From assembly GCF_900114675.1 (NCBI RefSeq), contig NZ_FOZM01000001.1, positions 186,001-250,000 of the forward strand: 64,000 nucleotides of DNA, read 5' to 3'. This stretch comes from Yoonia litorea (GTDB lineage: Bacteria > Pseudomonadota > Alphaproteobacteria > Rhodobacterales > Rhodobacteraceae). Position numbers and translations under genes: made by a program. Under the pieces are notes generated by a model, which was not told where the DNA came from, made no database searches, and was given only the letters and a program-made list of their open reading frames with translations. Shown piece after piece: positions 45,559 to 55,228 of this stretch; within the stretch, counting starts at the first letter, position 1; every line of letters begins with the position of its first letter.

Positions 45559-46265
45559 AATCCATCATCATTACAGGGGCAAGTAACGGCATCGGGCGGG
45601 TCACCGCCGAATACTTTCTTGTCCAAGGGTGGCGCGTCGGGATGATCGCGCGGAACGCCGTCAAGCTTGCGGAGGTCGATCACCCCAACGCCGTCCAGAT
45701 GCCTTGTGATGTCACGGACGAAGGCGCGGTCGATGAGGCATTTGAGGGTTTTGGCCATTTGGACGTGCTGTTCAACAATGCTGGCATGTTCGGCCCGCAG
45801 ACGACCATTGACGAAGTGACGTTGCAAGACTGGCAACAGGTCGTTGATGTGAACCTGACAGGGATGTTCCTGTGCGCGCGCGCAGCCTTTCGGCAGATGC
45901 GCAATCAGACGCCGCAAGGTGGGCGGATCATCAACAATGGCTCGATTTCCGCGTGGACACCGCGCGAGGGTTCGATCTGTTACACGACCACCAAGCACGG
46001 GGTCAGCGGGCTGACAAAGACGCTGTCATTGGACGGCCGCGCCTTTGATATTGCGTGCGGCCAGATCGACATTGGCAATGCGCGCACCGATCTGGTGAAA
46101 AATCTGGAAGTGAAACGTGCCGCAGAGGGGCTGGAGCCGCTGCCAAGCATGTCTGTTGAGGATGTCGCGCGCTCTGTTTTTCACATGGCCAGCTTGCCCG
46201 CAGAGGCGAATGTTCAGTCAATGATGGTGATGGCTACAAAAATGCCTCACATCGGACGAGGCTAG
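45555..46265 (+). CDS. Short-chain dehydrogenase/reductase
   Basis: This is a 236-residue SDR. The cofactor motif TGASNGIGRV is at the N-terminus, NNAG follows near residue 75, and the catalytic Tyr-Lys is in CYTTTKHG with Ser in NNGSISA. The substrate is unknown. It is translationally coupled to the helicase and its last bases overlap the convergent TIGR02186 gene. Confidence 0.9.
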   Translation: MKSIIITGASNGIGRVTAEYFLVQGWRVGMIARNAVKLAEVDHPNAVQMPCDVTDEGAVDEAFEGFGHLDVLFNNAGMFGPQTTIDEVTLQDWQQVVDVNLTGMFLCARAAFRQMRNQTPQGGRIINNGSISAWTPREGSICYTTTKHGVSGLTKTLSLDGRAFDIACGQIDIGNARTDLVKNLEVKRAAEGLEPLPSMSVEDVARSVFHMASLPAEANVQSMMVMATKMPHIGRG

Positions 46266-47011
46266 CGCCGCAGGAGAGAAAACGCCGCAGAGGCGCCCCA
46301 TCCAGCCGCGATGGCAATCGCCAGTGACATCAGGCCATAGAGAAAGGCTTGTTCATGCGCGAGATTGTAGAGCCAGCGCTCAAGCCCGACTTTCTTGACC
46401 GGGATCGCCGTCCTGAATTCATCAATGACCTCGCCGCCACGCGTCAGGAAGATTTGCGCCTGATAATCGCCTTCGGTGAGGTTGGCAGGCAGGGTGATTG
46501 CCGTGCGAAACAGTGTTTCCTGTTCAAGATCAACCTCGCCTTCAAGCATCTGATACAGATCCTGGTCGGCACGAATGCGCATCAGCGCCTCGGTATACGA
46601 AGAGCTGTCACCAACCTCTGCCCCGACCGAGCGGATCGCGCGCGGGATGGTGATACGATAGCGCAGGTCTTCGATATCTCGCAGCACGTCTTCCATCGAT
46701 GCAGAGGTGGCAACCGCGTAGAATGACGGTGCGGCGTCAACCTCGACCGCATCCGTATTTACCCAGATGCCCAACCTGCGGTCCTTGCGGCGCACCGTGA
46801 CTGGTTTGTCGGGACCGGCGACAGTGACAATAACGCCAAGGGTGCTGTCGTCGGCTATGGGTGCTTCGCGTTTGACCGCACCAAAGACAAGGATCTCCGA
46901 GCCTTCAAACGTCGCGGTGATAGCAACTTCGTCACGGCTGAGCCCAAGCACGATTTCTTCGGCCTTCGCGGGCAGGGCGAGGATCAGGAACAGAGCGAAC
47001 AGGCGCAGCAT
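46262..47011 (-). CDS. TIGR02186 family membrane-anchored protein
   Basis: This 249-residue protein has a signal peptide (cleavage near AKA-EE), a large beta-rich periplasmic part and a single C-terminal helix ending in a short basic tail. EEIVLGLSRDEVAITATFEGSEILVFGAVKRE at the mature start is typical of TIGR02186. It overlaps the upstream TSUP transporter gene by one to three bases. This pairing suggests that it serves the transporter in the export of a sulfur compound or other anion. Confidence 0.87.
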   Translation of the reverse strand: MLRLFALFLILALPAKAEEIVLGLSRDEVAITATFEGSEILVFGAVKREAPIADDSTLGVIVTVAGPDKPVTVRRKDRRLGIWVNTDAVEVDAAPSFYAVATSASMEDVLRDIEDLRYRITIPRAIRSVGAEVGDSSSYTEALMRIRADQDLYQMLEGEVDLEQETLFRTAITLPANLTEGDYQAQIFLTRGGEVIDEFRTAIPVKKVGLERWLYNLAHEQAFLYGLMSLAIAIAAGWGASAAFSLLRR

Positions 47012-47934
47012 CAGTGTCCACCCCCGGCACCCAGAGAGTAAAGCTCACTTGGCATCACAAGTAGATCGAACGCCAGTTTCCCACAGACGGCCAGCACCAT
47101 GAGCGCGAGCAAAATCCGGAGCTGCTCAGCCTTCATTTTAACGCCGATCCGTGTGCCGATCTGCGCACCGATCACACCGCCAACCAACAGCAGAACGGCC
47201 AAGACGATATCAACCGTGTAATTGGTCGTTGCGTGAAGCATGGTTGTGAAAGCCGTCACGAAAATGATCTGGAACAGGGACGTACCAACAACCACCTTGG
47301 TTGGCATACCAAGCAGGTAAATCATGGCTGGGACCATAATAAAGCCACCACCGACACCCATGATCGCCGCAAGGACGCCGACGAGTACACCCACCAGAAG
47401 CGGCGGGATGACCGAGATATAAAGGCCCGACACGCGGAACTTCATTTTGAAGGGCAGGTTATGCACCCAGTTGTGCCGCCGCCGCGTCGGAACAGTCGCT
47501 CCACCGGCCTTGTTTGATTTGCGAATGGCCCTCAGGCTTTCGACAAACATCAGGCTACCAATCATGCCAAGGAAAACGACATAACAAAGCTGCACCAGCA
47601 GCTCGACCTGACCCACCGACTTCAGGTAGTTGAAGACGACGATCCCGAGGCCTGATCCAATCAAACCTCCGATCAGCAAAACCGTCCCCATCTTGAGGTC
47701 CACCGTCTTGCGTTTGAGGTGCGCCAGCACGCCAGAGAACGAAGAGGCGACGATCTGGTTGGCTTCCGTTGCCACGGCGACTGCTGGCGGGATGCCGATG
47801 AAGAACAGTAGCGGCGTCATCAAGAAACCGCCGCCGACGCCGAACATGCCAGAAAGAATGCCCACGATTCCGCCAAGCCCCAAAAGAAGGAAGGCATTCA
47901 CCGATACTTCGGCGATGGGGAGGTAGATCTGCAT
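47011..47934 (-). CDS. TauE/SafE family sulfite exporter
   Basis: This is a 307-residue TSUP transporter with about eight helices. Both repeats carry the family motif: GIVGILSGMFGVGGGFLMTPLL and GVLAAIMGVGGGFIMVPAMI. It probably exports sulfite or a related organic anion. The TIGR02186 gene is coupled downstream (TGATG). The 137 bases upstream contain no gene. Confidence 0.92.
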   Translation of the reverse strand: MQIYLPIAEVSVNAFLLLGLGGIVGILSGMFGVGGGFLMTPLLFFIGIPPAVAVATEANQIVASSFSGVLAHLKRKTVDLKMGTVLLIGGLIGSGLGIVVFNYLKSVGQVELLVQLCYVVFLGMIGSLMFVESLRAIRKSNKAGGATVPTRRRHNWVHNLPFKMKFRVSGLYISVIPPLLVGVLVGVLAAIMGVGGGFIMVPAMIYLLGMPTKVVVGTSLFQIIFVTAFTTMLHATTNYTVDIVLAVLLLVGGVIGAQIGTRIGVKMKAEQLRILLALMVLAVCGKLAFDLLVMPSELYSLGAGGGH

Positions 47935-48071
47935 GAACTGAGTCCGGGCGCTTGTGCCAGTGGGCGCACAAAAGACCTTTCTCCCGAACCTGTCAAATGC
48001 TGAGGCGAAGAAAAATGCTGCAAATGCGAAAAATGCCGCAACGTGGATATAACGACATTGCCGAACTGGAC

Positions 48072-48878
48072 TTATGAAAGGGCGGCGAGATAGCCTTTGA
48101 GAACCTTCTCAAGTTTTGCCGCGCCGATGGGGGCCATGGCCTTGGTGTGTTCGTGGCTGATGGCTTCGTCGCTCATTCCGGCGGCCATGTTCGTGATTGT
48201 CGAGATCGCTGCCGCTTTGAGCCCCAAGAACCTTGCAAGGATCACTTCGGGCACGGTGGACATGCCAACCGCATCAGCACCAAGCATTCTGATTGCGCGG
48301 ATTTCGGCGGGGGTCTCGAATGACGGACCGGAGTACCAGGCATAAATGCCATCAGCCATATCAACGTCGGCTGCCTTGGCGGCCGCGTGTAGGCCCTCGC
48401 GGATGGCCGGATCATAGGCGTCCATCATGGGCACAAAACGCGCATCGGTCGGTTCGCCAATGAGCGGGTTCAGGCCCGAGAAGTTGATGTGGTCCGACAA
48501 GCACATGATCGAACCGGTCGGCATATCTGGCCGCATTGATCCCGCCGCATTGGTGGCAATCATTGCCTCTGCGCCGAGCGCCTTGAGAACCTCAAGCGGA
48601 AGGCGCATCGCATCCCCGCGTCCGCTTTCGTAGTAATGCGCCCGACCACCAAAGACAGCGACCCTCACACCTTCAAGATCGCCGATCACAAGGTTGGGGT
48701 TGTGACCCGACACGCCCGCGTGAGGGAAACCTGGCAAGTCGCCGTAGGGAATAGCGACGCCATCGACCTCGTTGGCGATATGCCCCAGACCTGAACCGAG
48801 GATCAGGCCAAGCCGGACAGGTGCATCACCTGCGCGCGTCCTGATCAGACCGGCGAGGTCCTCAACGTTCTTTGACAT
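48072..48878 (-). CDS. Trimeric-type purine nucleoside phosphorylase
   Basis: This is a 268-residue phosphorylase of the PNP/MTAP family. GLILGSGLGHIANEV binds phosphate, ATNAAGSMRPD and YSGPSFETPAEIRAIRMLGADAVGMSTVPE form the purine site. I use the ATG at 48878, since the frame to 48929 would run far into the permease gene. As the last gene of a nucleoside importer operon it would cleave imported inosine or guanosine. Confidence 0.93.
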   Translation of the reverse strand: MSKNVEDLAGLIRTRAGDAPVRLGLILGSGLGHIANEVDGVAIPYGDLPGFPHAGVSGHNPNLVIGDLEGVRVAVFGGRAHYYESGRGDAMRLPLEVLKALGAEAMIATNAAGSMRPDMPTGSIMCLSDHINFSGLNPLIGEPTDARFVPMMDAYDPAIREGLHAAAKAADVDMADGIYAWYSGPSFETPAEIRAIRMLGADAVGMSTVPEVILARFLGLKAAAISTITNMAAGMSDEAISHEHTKAMAPIGAAKLEKVLKGYLAALS

Positions 48879-49830
48879 AGGGTTCGCCGCCTGCGCGTGG
48901 TGGGATTGCCTTGCCGACGAAACCGGCAAGGATGATGACCGTCAGGATGTAAGGCAGCACGTCAAGCAACTGGCCGTTGACGCCAAAGCCCACGATTCCT
49001 TCAACCACGTCGGGACGCAGCGACATCGCCTGCAAGAAGCCAAAGAGCAGGCAGGCATAAAGCGCGTACCACGGCCGCCACTTGGCAAAGATCAGGGCGG
49101 CGAGGGCGATATAACCACGACCGGCGCTCATATCCTTTACGAAACCTGCTTGCAGGGCGGTGGCAAGATAGGCGCCTGCTATACCACAGAGCACGCCGCA
49201 GATGGCGACGGCAGCGAAACGCAGTCCAATGACGGAAACGCCAGCGGTATCGACGGCTGCAGGGTTTTCGCCCACAGCACGCAAACGCAAGCCGAACCGT
49301 GTCCGGTAAAGCAGCCACCATGTCAGCGGCACTGTCAGAAGGGCCACATAGACCAGAATGGTATGGCCTGAGATCAGCTCTGCGTAGATGGGCCCGATCA
49401 CAGGAACGTCGCGCATGGCTTCGGCGAAGGGCAAATCAATCGGGTTGAAACGGGCATCGCCCGATAACTGAGGCGTCCGCCCGCCTTGGCGGAACCAGCT
49501 TTGCGCGACAACAACCGTAAGGCCAGCCGCGAGGAAGTTGATTGCCACGCCGGAAATCAGCTGATTTCCACGGAATGTGATGGAGGCCAGTCCGTGAACC
49601 GCTGACAGCATCAGTGATGCGCCGATCCCGGCCAGCAGGCCTAGCCAGACACTACCGGATACGGCAGCAATGGCGGCAGAGAGAAACGCTGCCGCCAGCA
49701 TTTTCCCCTCTAGCCCGATATCGAAGATACCGGCACGCTCTGAGAACAGACCTGCAAGACAGGCCAGAAGGAGCGGGGTCGCCAGACGCAAGGTCGCGTC
49801 CAGCATCTGCAAGAGGGTCCCGAAGTCCAT
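48862..49830 (-). CDS. Nucleoside-type ABC transporter permease (second subunit)
   Basis: This is a 322-residue permease of the BPD_transp_2 family as found in BMP/nucleoside importers (NupQ-like), with about eight to nine helices. LFSERAGIFDIGLEGKMLAAAF is a clear family hallmark near the N-terminus, and GRGYIALAALIFAKWRP near the C-terminus is the coupling segment. It overlaps the phosphorylase gene by 17 bases. Confidence 0.93.
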   Translation of the reverse strand: MDFGTLLQMLDATLRLATPLLLACLAGLFSERAGIFDIGLEGKMLAAAFLSAAIAAVSGSVWLGLLAGIGASLMLSAVHGLASITFRGNQLISGVAINFLAAGLTVVVAQSWFRQGGRTPQLSGDARFNPIDLPFAEAMRDVPVIGPIYAELISGHTILVYVALLTVPLTWWLLYRTRFGLRLRAVGENPAAVDTAGVSVIGLRFAAVAICGVLCGIAGAYLATALQAGFVKDMSAGRGYIALAALIFAKWRPWYALYACLLFGFLQAMSLRPDVVEGIVGFGVNGQLLDVLPYILTVIILAGFVGKAIPPRAGGEPYVKER

Positions 49831-50253
49831 TTAGGCAGCTTTCTCCATCAGGAAGGGGAAGAGCGCGAAGAAGCGGTCCGCCACCTCAGGGTTGCGGCGC
49901 AAGGCGGCTTCCGCTTGCGCTTGATTGATTTCGACAGCCTGCGTCTTGTCACGGCGCAGGAAGAACTGCAGACCGAGCATCGCGTCAAAGCGGTCATCTG
50001 TGATGAAGGGGTCGTGCGGCATCCGGCGCATGATGGCTTCGTTTGGCTTGAAAACGCTTGCTGGTTTCCGCAGCCCAAGAAGTGCGATCAGATGTGGTGG
50101 CACGTCATGACCGGGCGTGTTGTCGATCACATGGTGAATCCATTGGTGGAATTCCTCCATCGAGATCATGCCGAGTGCCAAGCAACTCAGCACAAAACCA
50201 AGATCGGCGCCGGTATCGTCATCGACGCCCACTTTAAATTGTCCTGCCTTCAT
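49831..50253 (-). CDS. Uncharacterised 140-residue protein inside the nucleoside importer operon
   Basis: This soluble protein of 140 residues lies exactly between the two permease genes, overlapping the first by 20 bases. It has no signal peptide or membrane segment. Segments such as ISMEEFHQWIHHVIDNTPGHDVP and DDRFDAMLGLQFFLRRDKTQAVEIN suggest a helical protein. I know no family for it; a role in regulating or assembling the importer is a guess. Confidence 0.75.
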   Translation of the reverse strand: MKAGQFKVGVDDDTGADLGFVLSCLALGMISMEEFHQWIHHVIDNTPGHDVPPHLIALLGLRKPASVFKPNEAIMRRMPHDPFITDDRFDAMLGLQFFLRRDKTQAVEINQAQAEAALRRNPEVADRFFALFPFLMEKAA

Positions 50254-51343
50254 TTTTTGCTCTCCTCATTGATAGGAATAGCCGCTCAAGCGGCATGCGC
50301 ACCATGTTGTCCAGTGCGCCCGTGAAGAGGATTACCAATGCCTGTATTACGATAATCAGCTCACGGGGGATCGACGTCCAAAGGGCGAGTTCTGCGCCGC
50401 CTTGATAGAGGAAGCCGAAAAGAAGCGCGGCCAGAAGCACCCCGAAAGGATGGCTGCGCCCCATCAGTGCGACGGCGATGCCGATAAAGCCCGCCCCCTC
50501 CACTGCGTTCAGGACCAGCCGTTCGGCCTCGCCCTGTACGTTATTGATGGCCATCATGCCGGCGAGGCCGCCTGAAATAAGCATGGAGACCATGATGATC
50601 CTTGTCGGACTGATGCCTGCATATTTGGCGGCGGACTCGGAATGTCCGAATGAACGGATCTCGTAGCCGAGGCGCGTGCGCCAGATCAGCGCCCATAGGG
50701 CGACGCAAGCCGCCAGCCCAACGAAGAAAGTGATATTGGCTGGCGCGCCACGAAAGAACGTGGTGTCGCCAAAGTTGAACATGTCCTGAAACGAGGGAAG
50801 GTGCGTGGCTTCAGGGAATTTGGCTGTTGCTGGTTCCATACTGCCCGGAACCTTCAAAGCGCCAATCAACAGATAGTTCAGCAAAGCCGCAGCGATGAAG
50901 TTGAACATGATCGTTGTAATCACGATGTGGCTGCCGCGCTTTGCTTGCAGGAATGCAGGGATCGCCGCCCAGGCCGCGCCGAAAAGCGCCGCCATCACAG
51001 CCGCGCCCAATAGCGCCAGTGTCCAATGTGGCCAAGGGATAAAGAGACAGGCCAATGCCACGCCCAATCCACCGATCAGTGCCTGACCTTCGCCACCGAT
51101 ATTGAACATCCGTGCGTGAAACGCGATCGCGACTGCCAGCCCGGTAAAGATGAAGTTGGTCGCATAGTAGAGCGTATAGCCCCAGCCATATGTCGACCCG
51201 AGCGCACCGCTGACCATCAGCTTCAGCGCCTCCCAGGGGTTCTCACCAATCGCAAGGATCACAATCGCCGACAGAATGGCGGCAAGCAGAATCGAAATTA
51301 GCGGGATCAGGATCACATCGGCCCATTTTGGCATCACATCCAT
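50234..51343 (-). CDS. Nucleoside-type ABC transporter permease (first subunit)
   Basis: This is a 369-residue permease of the same family (NupP-like), with roughly ten helices. FTGLAVAIAFHARMFNIGGEGQALIGGLG is the hallmark segment, and VALMGRSHPFGVLLAALLFGFL is the cytosolic coupling region. It follows the ATPase gene by 3 bases. Confidence 0.93.
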   Translation of the reverse strand: MDVMPKWADVILIPLISILLAAILSAIVILAIGENPWEALKLMVSGALGSTYGWGYTLYYATNFIFTGLAVAIAFHARMFNIGGEGQALIGGLGVALACLFIPWPHWTLALLGAAVMAALFGAAWAAIPAFLQAKRGSHIVITTIMFNFIAAALLNYLLIGALKVPGSMEPATAKFPEATHLPSFQDMFNFGDTTFFRGAPANITFFVGLAACVALWALIWRTRLGYEIRSFGHSESAAKYAGISPTRIIMVSMLISGGLAGMMAINNVQGEAERLVLNAVEGAGFIGIAVALMGRSHPFGVLLAALLFGFLYQGGAELALWTSIPRELIIVIQALVILFTGALDNMVRMPLERLFLSMRRAKNEGRTI

Positions 51344-51346
51344 GGC

Positions 51347-52951
51347 CTACACCTCCTTGGATGGGTTGGTCCCGGCGTGCGCCAGCTGTGCTTCTACGGC
51401 CTGATGGACCGGACCAGCAGGCGCGGCTGTCATCCCGGCCATCAAGAGGCCGAGTTCCTTTTCGTTCGTATCTTGAGGCATCCGCTCGCCCATTATTTTT
51501 CCGTCAAACATAACCGCAATGCGGTCTGAGAGGGACAAAATTTCCTCTAACTCCACAGAAACAAGCAAGATTGCCTTTCCCTGATCCCGAAGTGCAACAA
51601 TCTGCTGGTGGATGAATTCGATCGCACCGATGTCAACGCCGCGCGTCGGTTGACCAATCAACAGCAGGTCAGGGTTACGCTCGATTTCGCGGGCAAGCAC
51701 GATTTTCTGCTGGTTTCCGCCAGAGAAATTCTTTGCCGCCAGTTGCGGGTTCGGCGGTCGCACATCGAAACGGGCCATCTTTTCTTCGGTGTCGCGGCGT
51801 ATCGCGGCATTGTCCATCAGAATGGACGATTTTTGGTAGCGCGCGTCGTGGTGATACCCGAAGGCGGTGTTTTCCCAAGCGTGAAAGTCCATGATCAGAC
51901 CCTCACGCTGACGATCCTCGGGCACGTGGCTGATCCCGCGCGCACGGCGGCTCTGCCCGTCTGAGTGCGCCCCCGTCAGGTCAATCTCTTCGCCATTGAC
52001 CTTGATGCTGCCGGTCGCCTTTTCGTAACCCCCCAGAACTTCGAGAAGCTCCGACTGACCATTGCCAGCCACACCTGCAATTCCCAGGATTTCACCGGCA
52101 TGAATGTCGAAACTGACGTCCTTCACGCGGTGCACACCTTGGCTGTCAGTGACATTGAGGTTTTTCACCTCGAGGATCTTTTTCCCGACTTCGGCGGGCT
52201 TTTTATCAACGCGCAAGAGCACCTTGCGACCGACCATCAGTTCAGCAAGCTGCGCTGGATTGGTCTCAGCGGTTTTGACGGTCGCTGTCATTTCGCCACG
52301 CCGCATAACGCTGACCGTGTCGGTGATATCCATGATTTCACGCAGTTTATGCGTGATCAGAATGATGGTTTTGCCCTCTCGTTTGAGGTTTTCGAGAATA
52401 CGGAAGAGGTGATCAGCCTCGGCAGGGGTCAGAACGCCGGTCGGCTCATCCAGAATGAGGATGTCAGCCTTGCGATAGAGCGCCTTCAGGATTTCCACCC
52501 GCTGTTGCATACCGACGCCGACTTCTTCGATCAGGGCATCAGGATCGACGTTCAATTCGTATTCTTCAGCAAGGCTTTTCAGCTCGCGGCGCGCCCGCGC
52601 AAGCGAGGGCCGCAAAAGTCCGCTGTCTTCGGCCCCGAGAACGACGTTCTCAAGGACGGTAAAATTTTCGACCAGTTTGAAGTGCTGGAATACCATCCCG
52701 ATGCCGGCTGCGATGGCAGCCTGACTGTCAGGAATCGTTGTCTTCTTGCCGCTGATGAAGATTTCGCCTGCGTCAGCTTTGTAGAAGCCATAGAGGATCG
52801 ACATCAGTGTCGACTTGCCAGCGCCATTTTCGCCGATAATCCCGTGAATAGTACCTGGCATCACGCGGATCGAGATGTCCTTGTTGGCCTGAACAGGGCC
52901 GAATGCTTTGGAAATCCCTTTGAGCTCAATCGCTGGAGCGGTATCGGTCAT
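51347..52951 (-). CDS. Nucleoside-type ABC transporter ATPase with two nucleotide-binding domains
   Basis: This 534-residue protein carries two fused ABC domains, as in sugar and BMP-type importers. Domain one has GENGAGKSTLMSILYG and LILDEPTGVLTP. Domain two has the degenerate Walker A GVAGNGQSELLEVLGG, the signature NFSGGNQQKIVLAREI and LLIGQPTRGVD. It energises import by the two permeases. A terminator-like hairpin separates it from the binding-protein gene upstream. Confidence 0.95.
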   Translation of the reverse strand: MTDTAPAIELKGISKAFGPVQANKDISIRVMPGTIHGIIGENGAGKSTLMSILYGFYKADAGEIFISGKKTTIPDSQAAIAAGIGMVFQHFKLVENFTVLENVVLGAEDSGLLRPSLARARRELKSLAEEYELNVDPDALIEEVGVGMQQRVEILKALYRKADILILDEPTGVLTPAEADHLFRILENLKREGKTIILITHKLREIMDITDTVSVMRRGEMTATVKTAETNPAQLAELMVGRKVLLRVDKKPAEVGKKILEVKNLNVTDSQGVHRVKDVSFDIHAGEILGIAGVAGNGQSELLEVLGGYEKATGSIKVNGEEIDLTGAHSDGQSRRARGISHVPEDRQREGLIMDFHAWENTAFGYHHDARYQKSSILMDNAAIRRDTEEKMARFDVRPPNPQLAAKNFSGGNQQKIVLAREIERNPDLLLIGQPTRGVDIGAIEFIHQQIVALRDQGKAILLVSVELEEILSLSDRIAVMFDGKIMGERMPQDTNEKELGLLMAGMTAAPAGPVHQAVEAQLAHAGTNPSKEV

Positions 52952-52979
52952 GGCTGCACCTGTGCTGTCTGACGCAAAA

Positions 52980-53006
52980 GGCCGCGCGGATTGCTCTCGC
53001 GCGGCC
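52980..53006 (-). terminator. Terminator between BMP binding protein and ATPase genes
   Basis: On the minus strand a perfect 9-bp G/C stem (GGCCGCGCG and CGCGCGGCC, 9-base loop) is followed by TTTT. Partial termination here would make more binding protein than membrane components. Confidence 0.75.
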
Positions 53007-53034
53007 CGTTGTCATTTTGGCCTTATTCGCCTGA

Positions 53035-54030
53035 TTAGAAGGTCAGGGCCGGGCAGGTTTCGTCGCCCATGTAGTCATGGACCGAAAGTTCGCCCGCGGT
53101 GATTGCAGCGGCAGCCGTATCAACAGTCGCCTGCATTTCCTCAGAAACCAGATCAGCGTTGAATTCGTCCAGCGCATAGCCGACGCCGCCGTTTCCGATA
53201 CCCATCACGTTAAAGCCGGTTTCAAGGTCTTCGCCCATCATCATGGCTTCGTAGACGGCATTGTCGACGCGCTTCATCATCGAGGTCAGAACCTGGCCTG
53301 GGTGCAGGTAGTTCTGGTTGCTGTCCACGCCGATCGACAGGATGCCTTCGTCGGCTGCTGTCTGCAGAACGCCAACGCCTGTGCCGCCAGCAGCAGCAAA
53401 GACAACGTCAGAACCCTGGCTGATCTGCGCCTGTGTAAGCTCGGAGCCCTTCACCGGGTCGTTCCATGCGGCCGGTGTTGTGCCGGTCATGTTGGCGATG
53501 ATGGTCGCATCTGGGTTCACAGCCTTGACGCCTTGGGCATAGCCACAGGCAAAGCGGCGGATCAGCGGGATGTCCATGCCGCCTACAAAGGACACAGTGT
53601 CTGTCTCAGATGCCATCGCGGCCATCATGCCGACAAGGTAGGAGCCTTCATGTTCGTTGAAGACAACCGAACGCACGTTTGGCGCATCAACGACCATGTC
53701 GATGATTGCAAACTTCGTATCAGGATAGTCAGCCGCGACTTCTGCCAGCGGAGTCGCCCAAGAGAAACCAGCCATCACGATTGGGTTTGCGCCGGACTCT
53801 GCAAAGCGGCGGATCGCTTGCTCACGCTGCGCGTCGGACTGGATTTCCACCTCAGCGTAGGAACCGCCGGTTTCCTGTGCCCAACGCTCTGCACCGTTGT
53901 AGGCGCTTTCGTTGAAGGATTTGTCGAACTTGCCGCCTAGATCGAACAGGATGGCAGGATCAGCTGCAGCAGCGCCGGCAGTCAGCGCGAGCGCAGCAGT
54001 CGCGCCAAGAAATTTCTGTGTCATTTTCAT
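53035..54030 (-). CDS. BMP-family nucleoside-binding periplasmic protein
   Basis: This is a 331-residue BmpA/Med-type binding protein. Residues 1-22 are a Sec signal (GATAALALTAGAAAA). The mature start AILFDLGGKFDKSFNESAYNGAERW is a family hallmark, and SFVGGMDIPLIRRFACGYAQG follows. I use the ATG at 54030, with GGGAGAA upstream. No lipobox is present, so it is soluble. It should bind purine nucleosides, given the phosphorylase at the end of the operon. Confidence 0.93.
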   Translation of the reverse strand: MKMTQKFLGATAALALTAGAAAADPAILFDLGGKFDKSFNESAYNGAERWAQETGGSYAEVEIQSDAQREQAIRRFAESGANPIVMAGFSWATPLAEVAADYPDTKFAIIDMVVDAPNVRSVVFNEHEGSYLVGMMAAMASETDTVSFVGGMDIPLIRRFACGYAQGVKAVNPDATIIANMTGTTPAAWNDPVKGSELTQAQISQGSDVVFAAAGGTGVGVLQTAADEGILSIGVDSNQNYLHPGQVLTSMMKRVDNAVYEAMMMGEDLETGFNVMGIGNGGVGYALDEFNADLVSEEMQATVDTAAAAITAGELSVHDYMGDETCPALTF

Positions 54031-54217
54031 TAAGATTTCTCCCAAGTCGTATTGCGAGGTTATATCGGGCATCACGCCCCCTCATTGAACGCCAAGACTT
54101 TGTGAGTCCGGTCATCGCTAGATAAGGCCTTGCCTTGTGGCGAAGATCAACAGCTTTTTAAGGGTTTCCGCGCGTCAAAGCCCATAAACTCTCTGTCAGG
54201 CAGCTTGTGACGCTGGG

Positions 54218-54637
54218 TCACCGTGACGCGATATCCTTGCGCAGCACAAGGGCTGCAACTGCTGCACTATTTTTGCGCGTATAATAATCTGCGCGTCGCC
54301 CGACCTCGCGGTAGCCAGACGCATCATAAAGTGCTCTCGCGGGTGGGTTGTCTTCCGCTACTTCGAGAAAGATCGTAGTAGCGCCCCGGTCTGAGGCACG
54401 CCTCTCGGCGTCCACAAGCGCCTTTCTTGCAAGGCCACGTCTTTGTTTTTGCGGATGCGTGGCGACCGTCATGATTTCAGCCTCATCGCCGATTACCCTG
54501 ATCAGGACGAAGCTGTCAGTGCTACCGGCGGCGAAAGTGCCGGGGTGTTTCAACAACGCCGCGAATTCATCTGCCTGCCATCCGCGTGCATCAGCAAAGG
54601 CCAGTGCGTGCGTCTCAGCCAGACTTTCGGGCGTCAT
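54218..54637 (-). CDS. rimI: GNAT N-acetyltransferase, RimI-like
   Basis: This 139-residue acetyltransferase has the acetyl-CoA motif THPQKQRRGLARKALVDA and the C-terminal DNPPARALYDASGYREVGRR, which is typical of RimI. RimI acetylates the N-terminus of ribosomal protein S18. It overlaps tsaB by 4 bases, a common pairing that supports the name. Confidence 0.88.
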   Translation of the reverse strand: MTPESLAETHALAFADARGWQADEFAALLKHPGTFAAGSTDSFVLIRVIGDEAEIMTVATHPQKQRRGLARKALVDAERRASDRGATTIFLEVAEDNPPARALYDASGYREVGRRADYYTRKNSAAVAALVLRKDIASR

Positions 54638-55215
54638 GGCAGGATCACTGGGGCAGGGTCGCGTGGCGGCGCGGCATCTGCGCTACGCACATAAAGCGGC
54701 GCTGGCCGCGAATTTGGACCATCAAGGCGCTTCGCCGCAATCCTCGCAAGGGCCGCAATCAGTTCGTCTGCAGATGCATCGGCCATGCCTGTGGCTTCTG
54801 CTTGGAATGGTGCTCCGGTCGGCCCGTCCTCGTCAAAGTCCAAGAAATATGACTGGCCGCGTGGCGCAGGGATTTCGGCGCGATACGGACCTTCGGCGCC
54901 GAAAGCGCGTGTCTCGAACCCATTGACCCCGATGGCAGGTTTATTCAGTCCGAGCGCAAGTCCGCGCGCCGCTGACACCGCAATGCGTATTCCTGTAAAG
55001 TTTCCAGGACCAACGCCAACGGCGATGGCATCAAGGTCCGACCAGGCAAGGCCACTTTCCTTCAGCATCTGCTCAAGCATCGGCATCAGGTGCTCTGCTT
55101 GACCCTTCTTCATTTCGTCGACGCGTGTCACGATATCGTCCCCCGACAACAAAGCGGCGGCGCAATGCGCCGCCGATGTGTCGAAAGCCAGAATAATGGG
55201 CTTTGCTCGTGTCAT
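54634..55215 (-). CDS. tsaB: tRNA N6-threonylcarbamoyladenosine biosynthesis protein TsaB
   Basis: This 193-residue ASKHA-fold protein (YeaZ) has ILAFDTSAAHCAAALL at the start and the segment VGVGPGNFTGIRIAVSAARGLALG. It partners TsaD in making t6A in tRNAs that read ANN codons. It is shorter than E. coli TsaB, as is usual in alphaproteobacteria. rimI follows with an overlap of 4 bases. Confidence 0.93.
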   Translation of the reverse strand: MTRAKPIILAFDTSAAHCAAALLSGDDIVTRVDEMKKGQAEHLMPMLEQMLKESGLAWSDLDAIAVGVGPGNFTGIRIAVSAARGLALGLNKPAIGVNGFETRAFGAEGPYRAEIPAPRGQSYFLDFDEDGPTGAPFQAEATGMADASADELIAALARIAAKRLDGPNSRPAPLYVRSADAAPPRDPAPVILP

Positions 55216-55228
55216 TCGGGCGTTTCGT

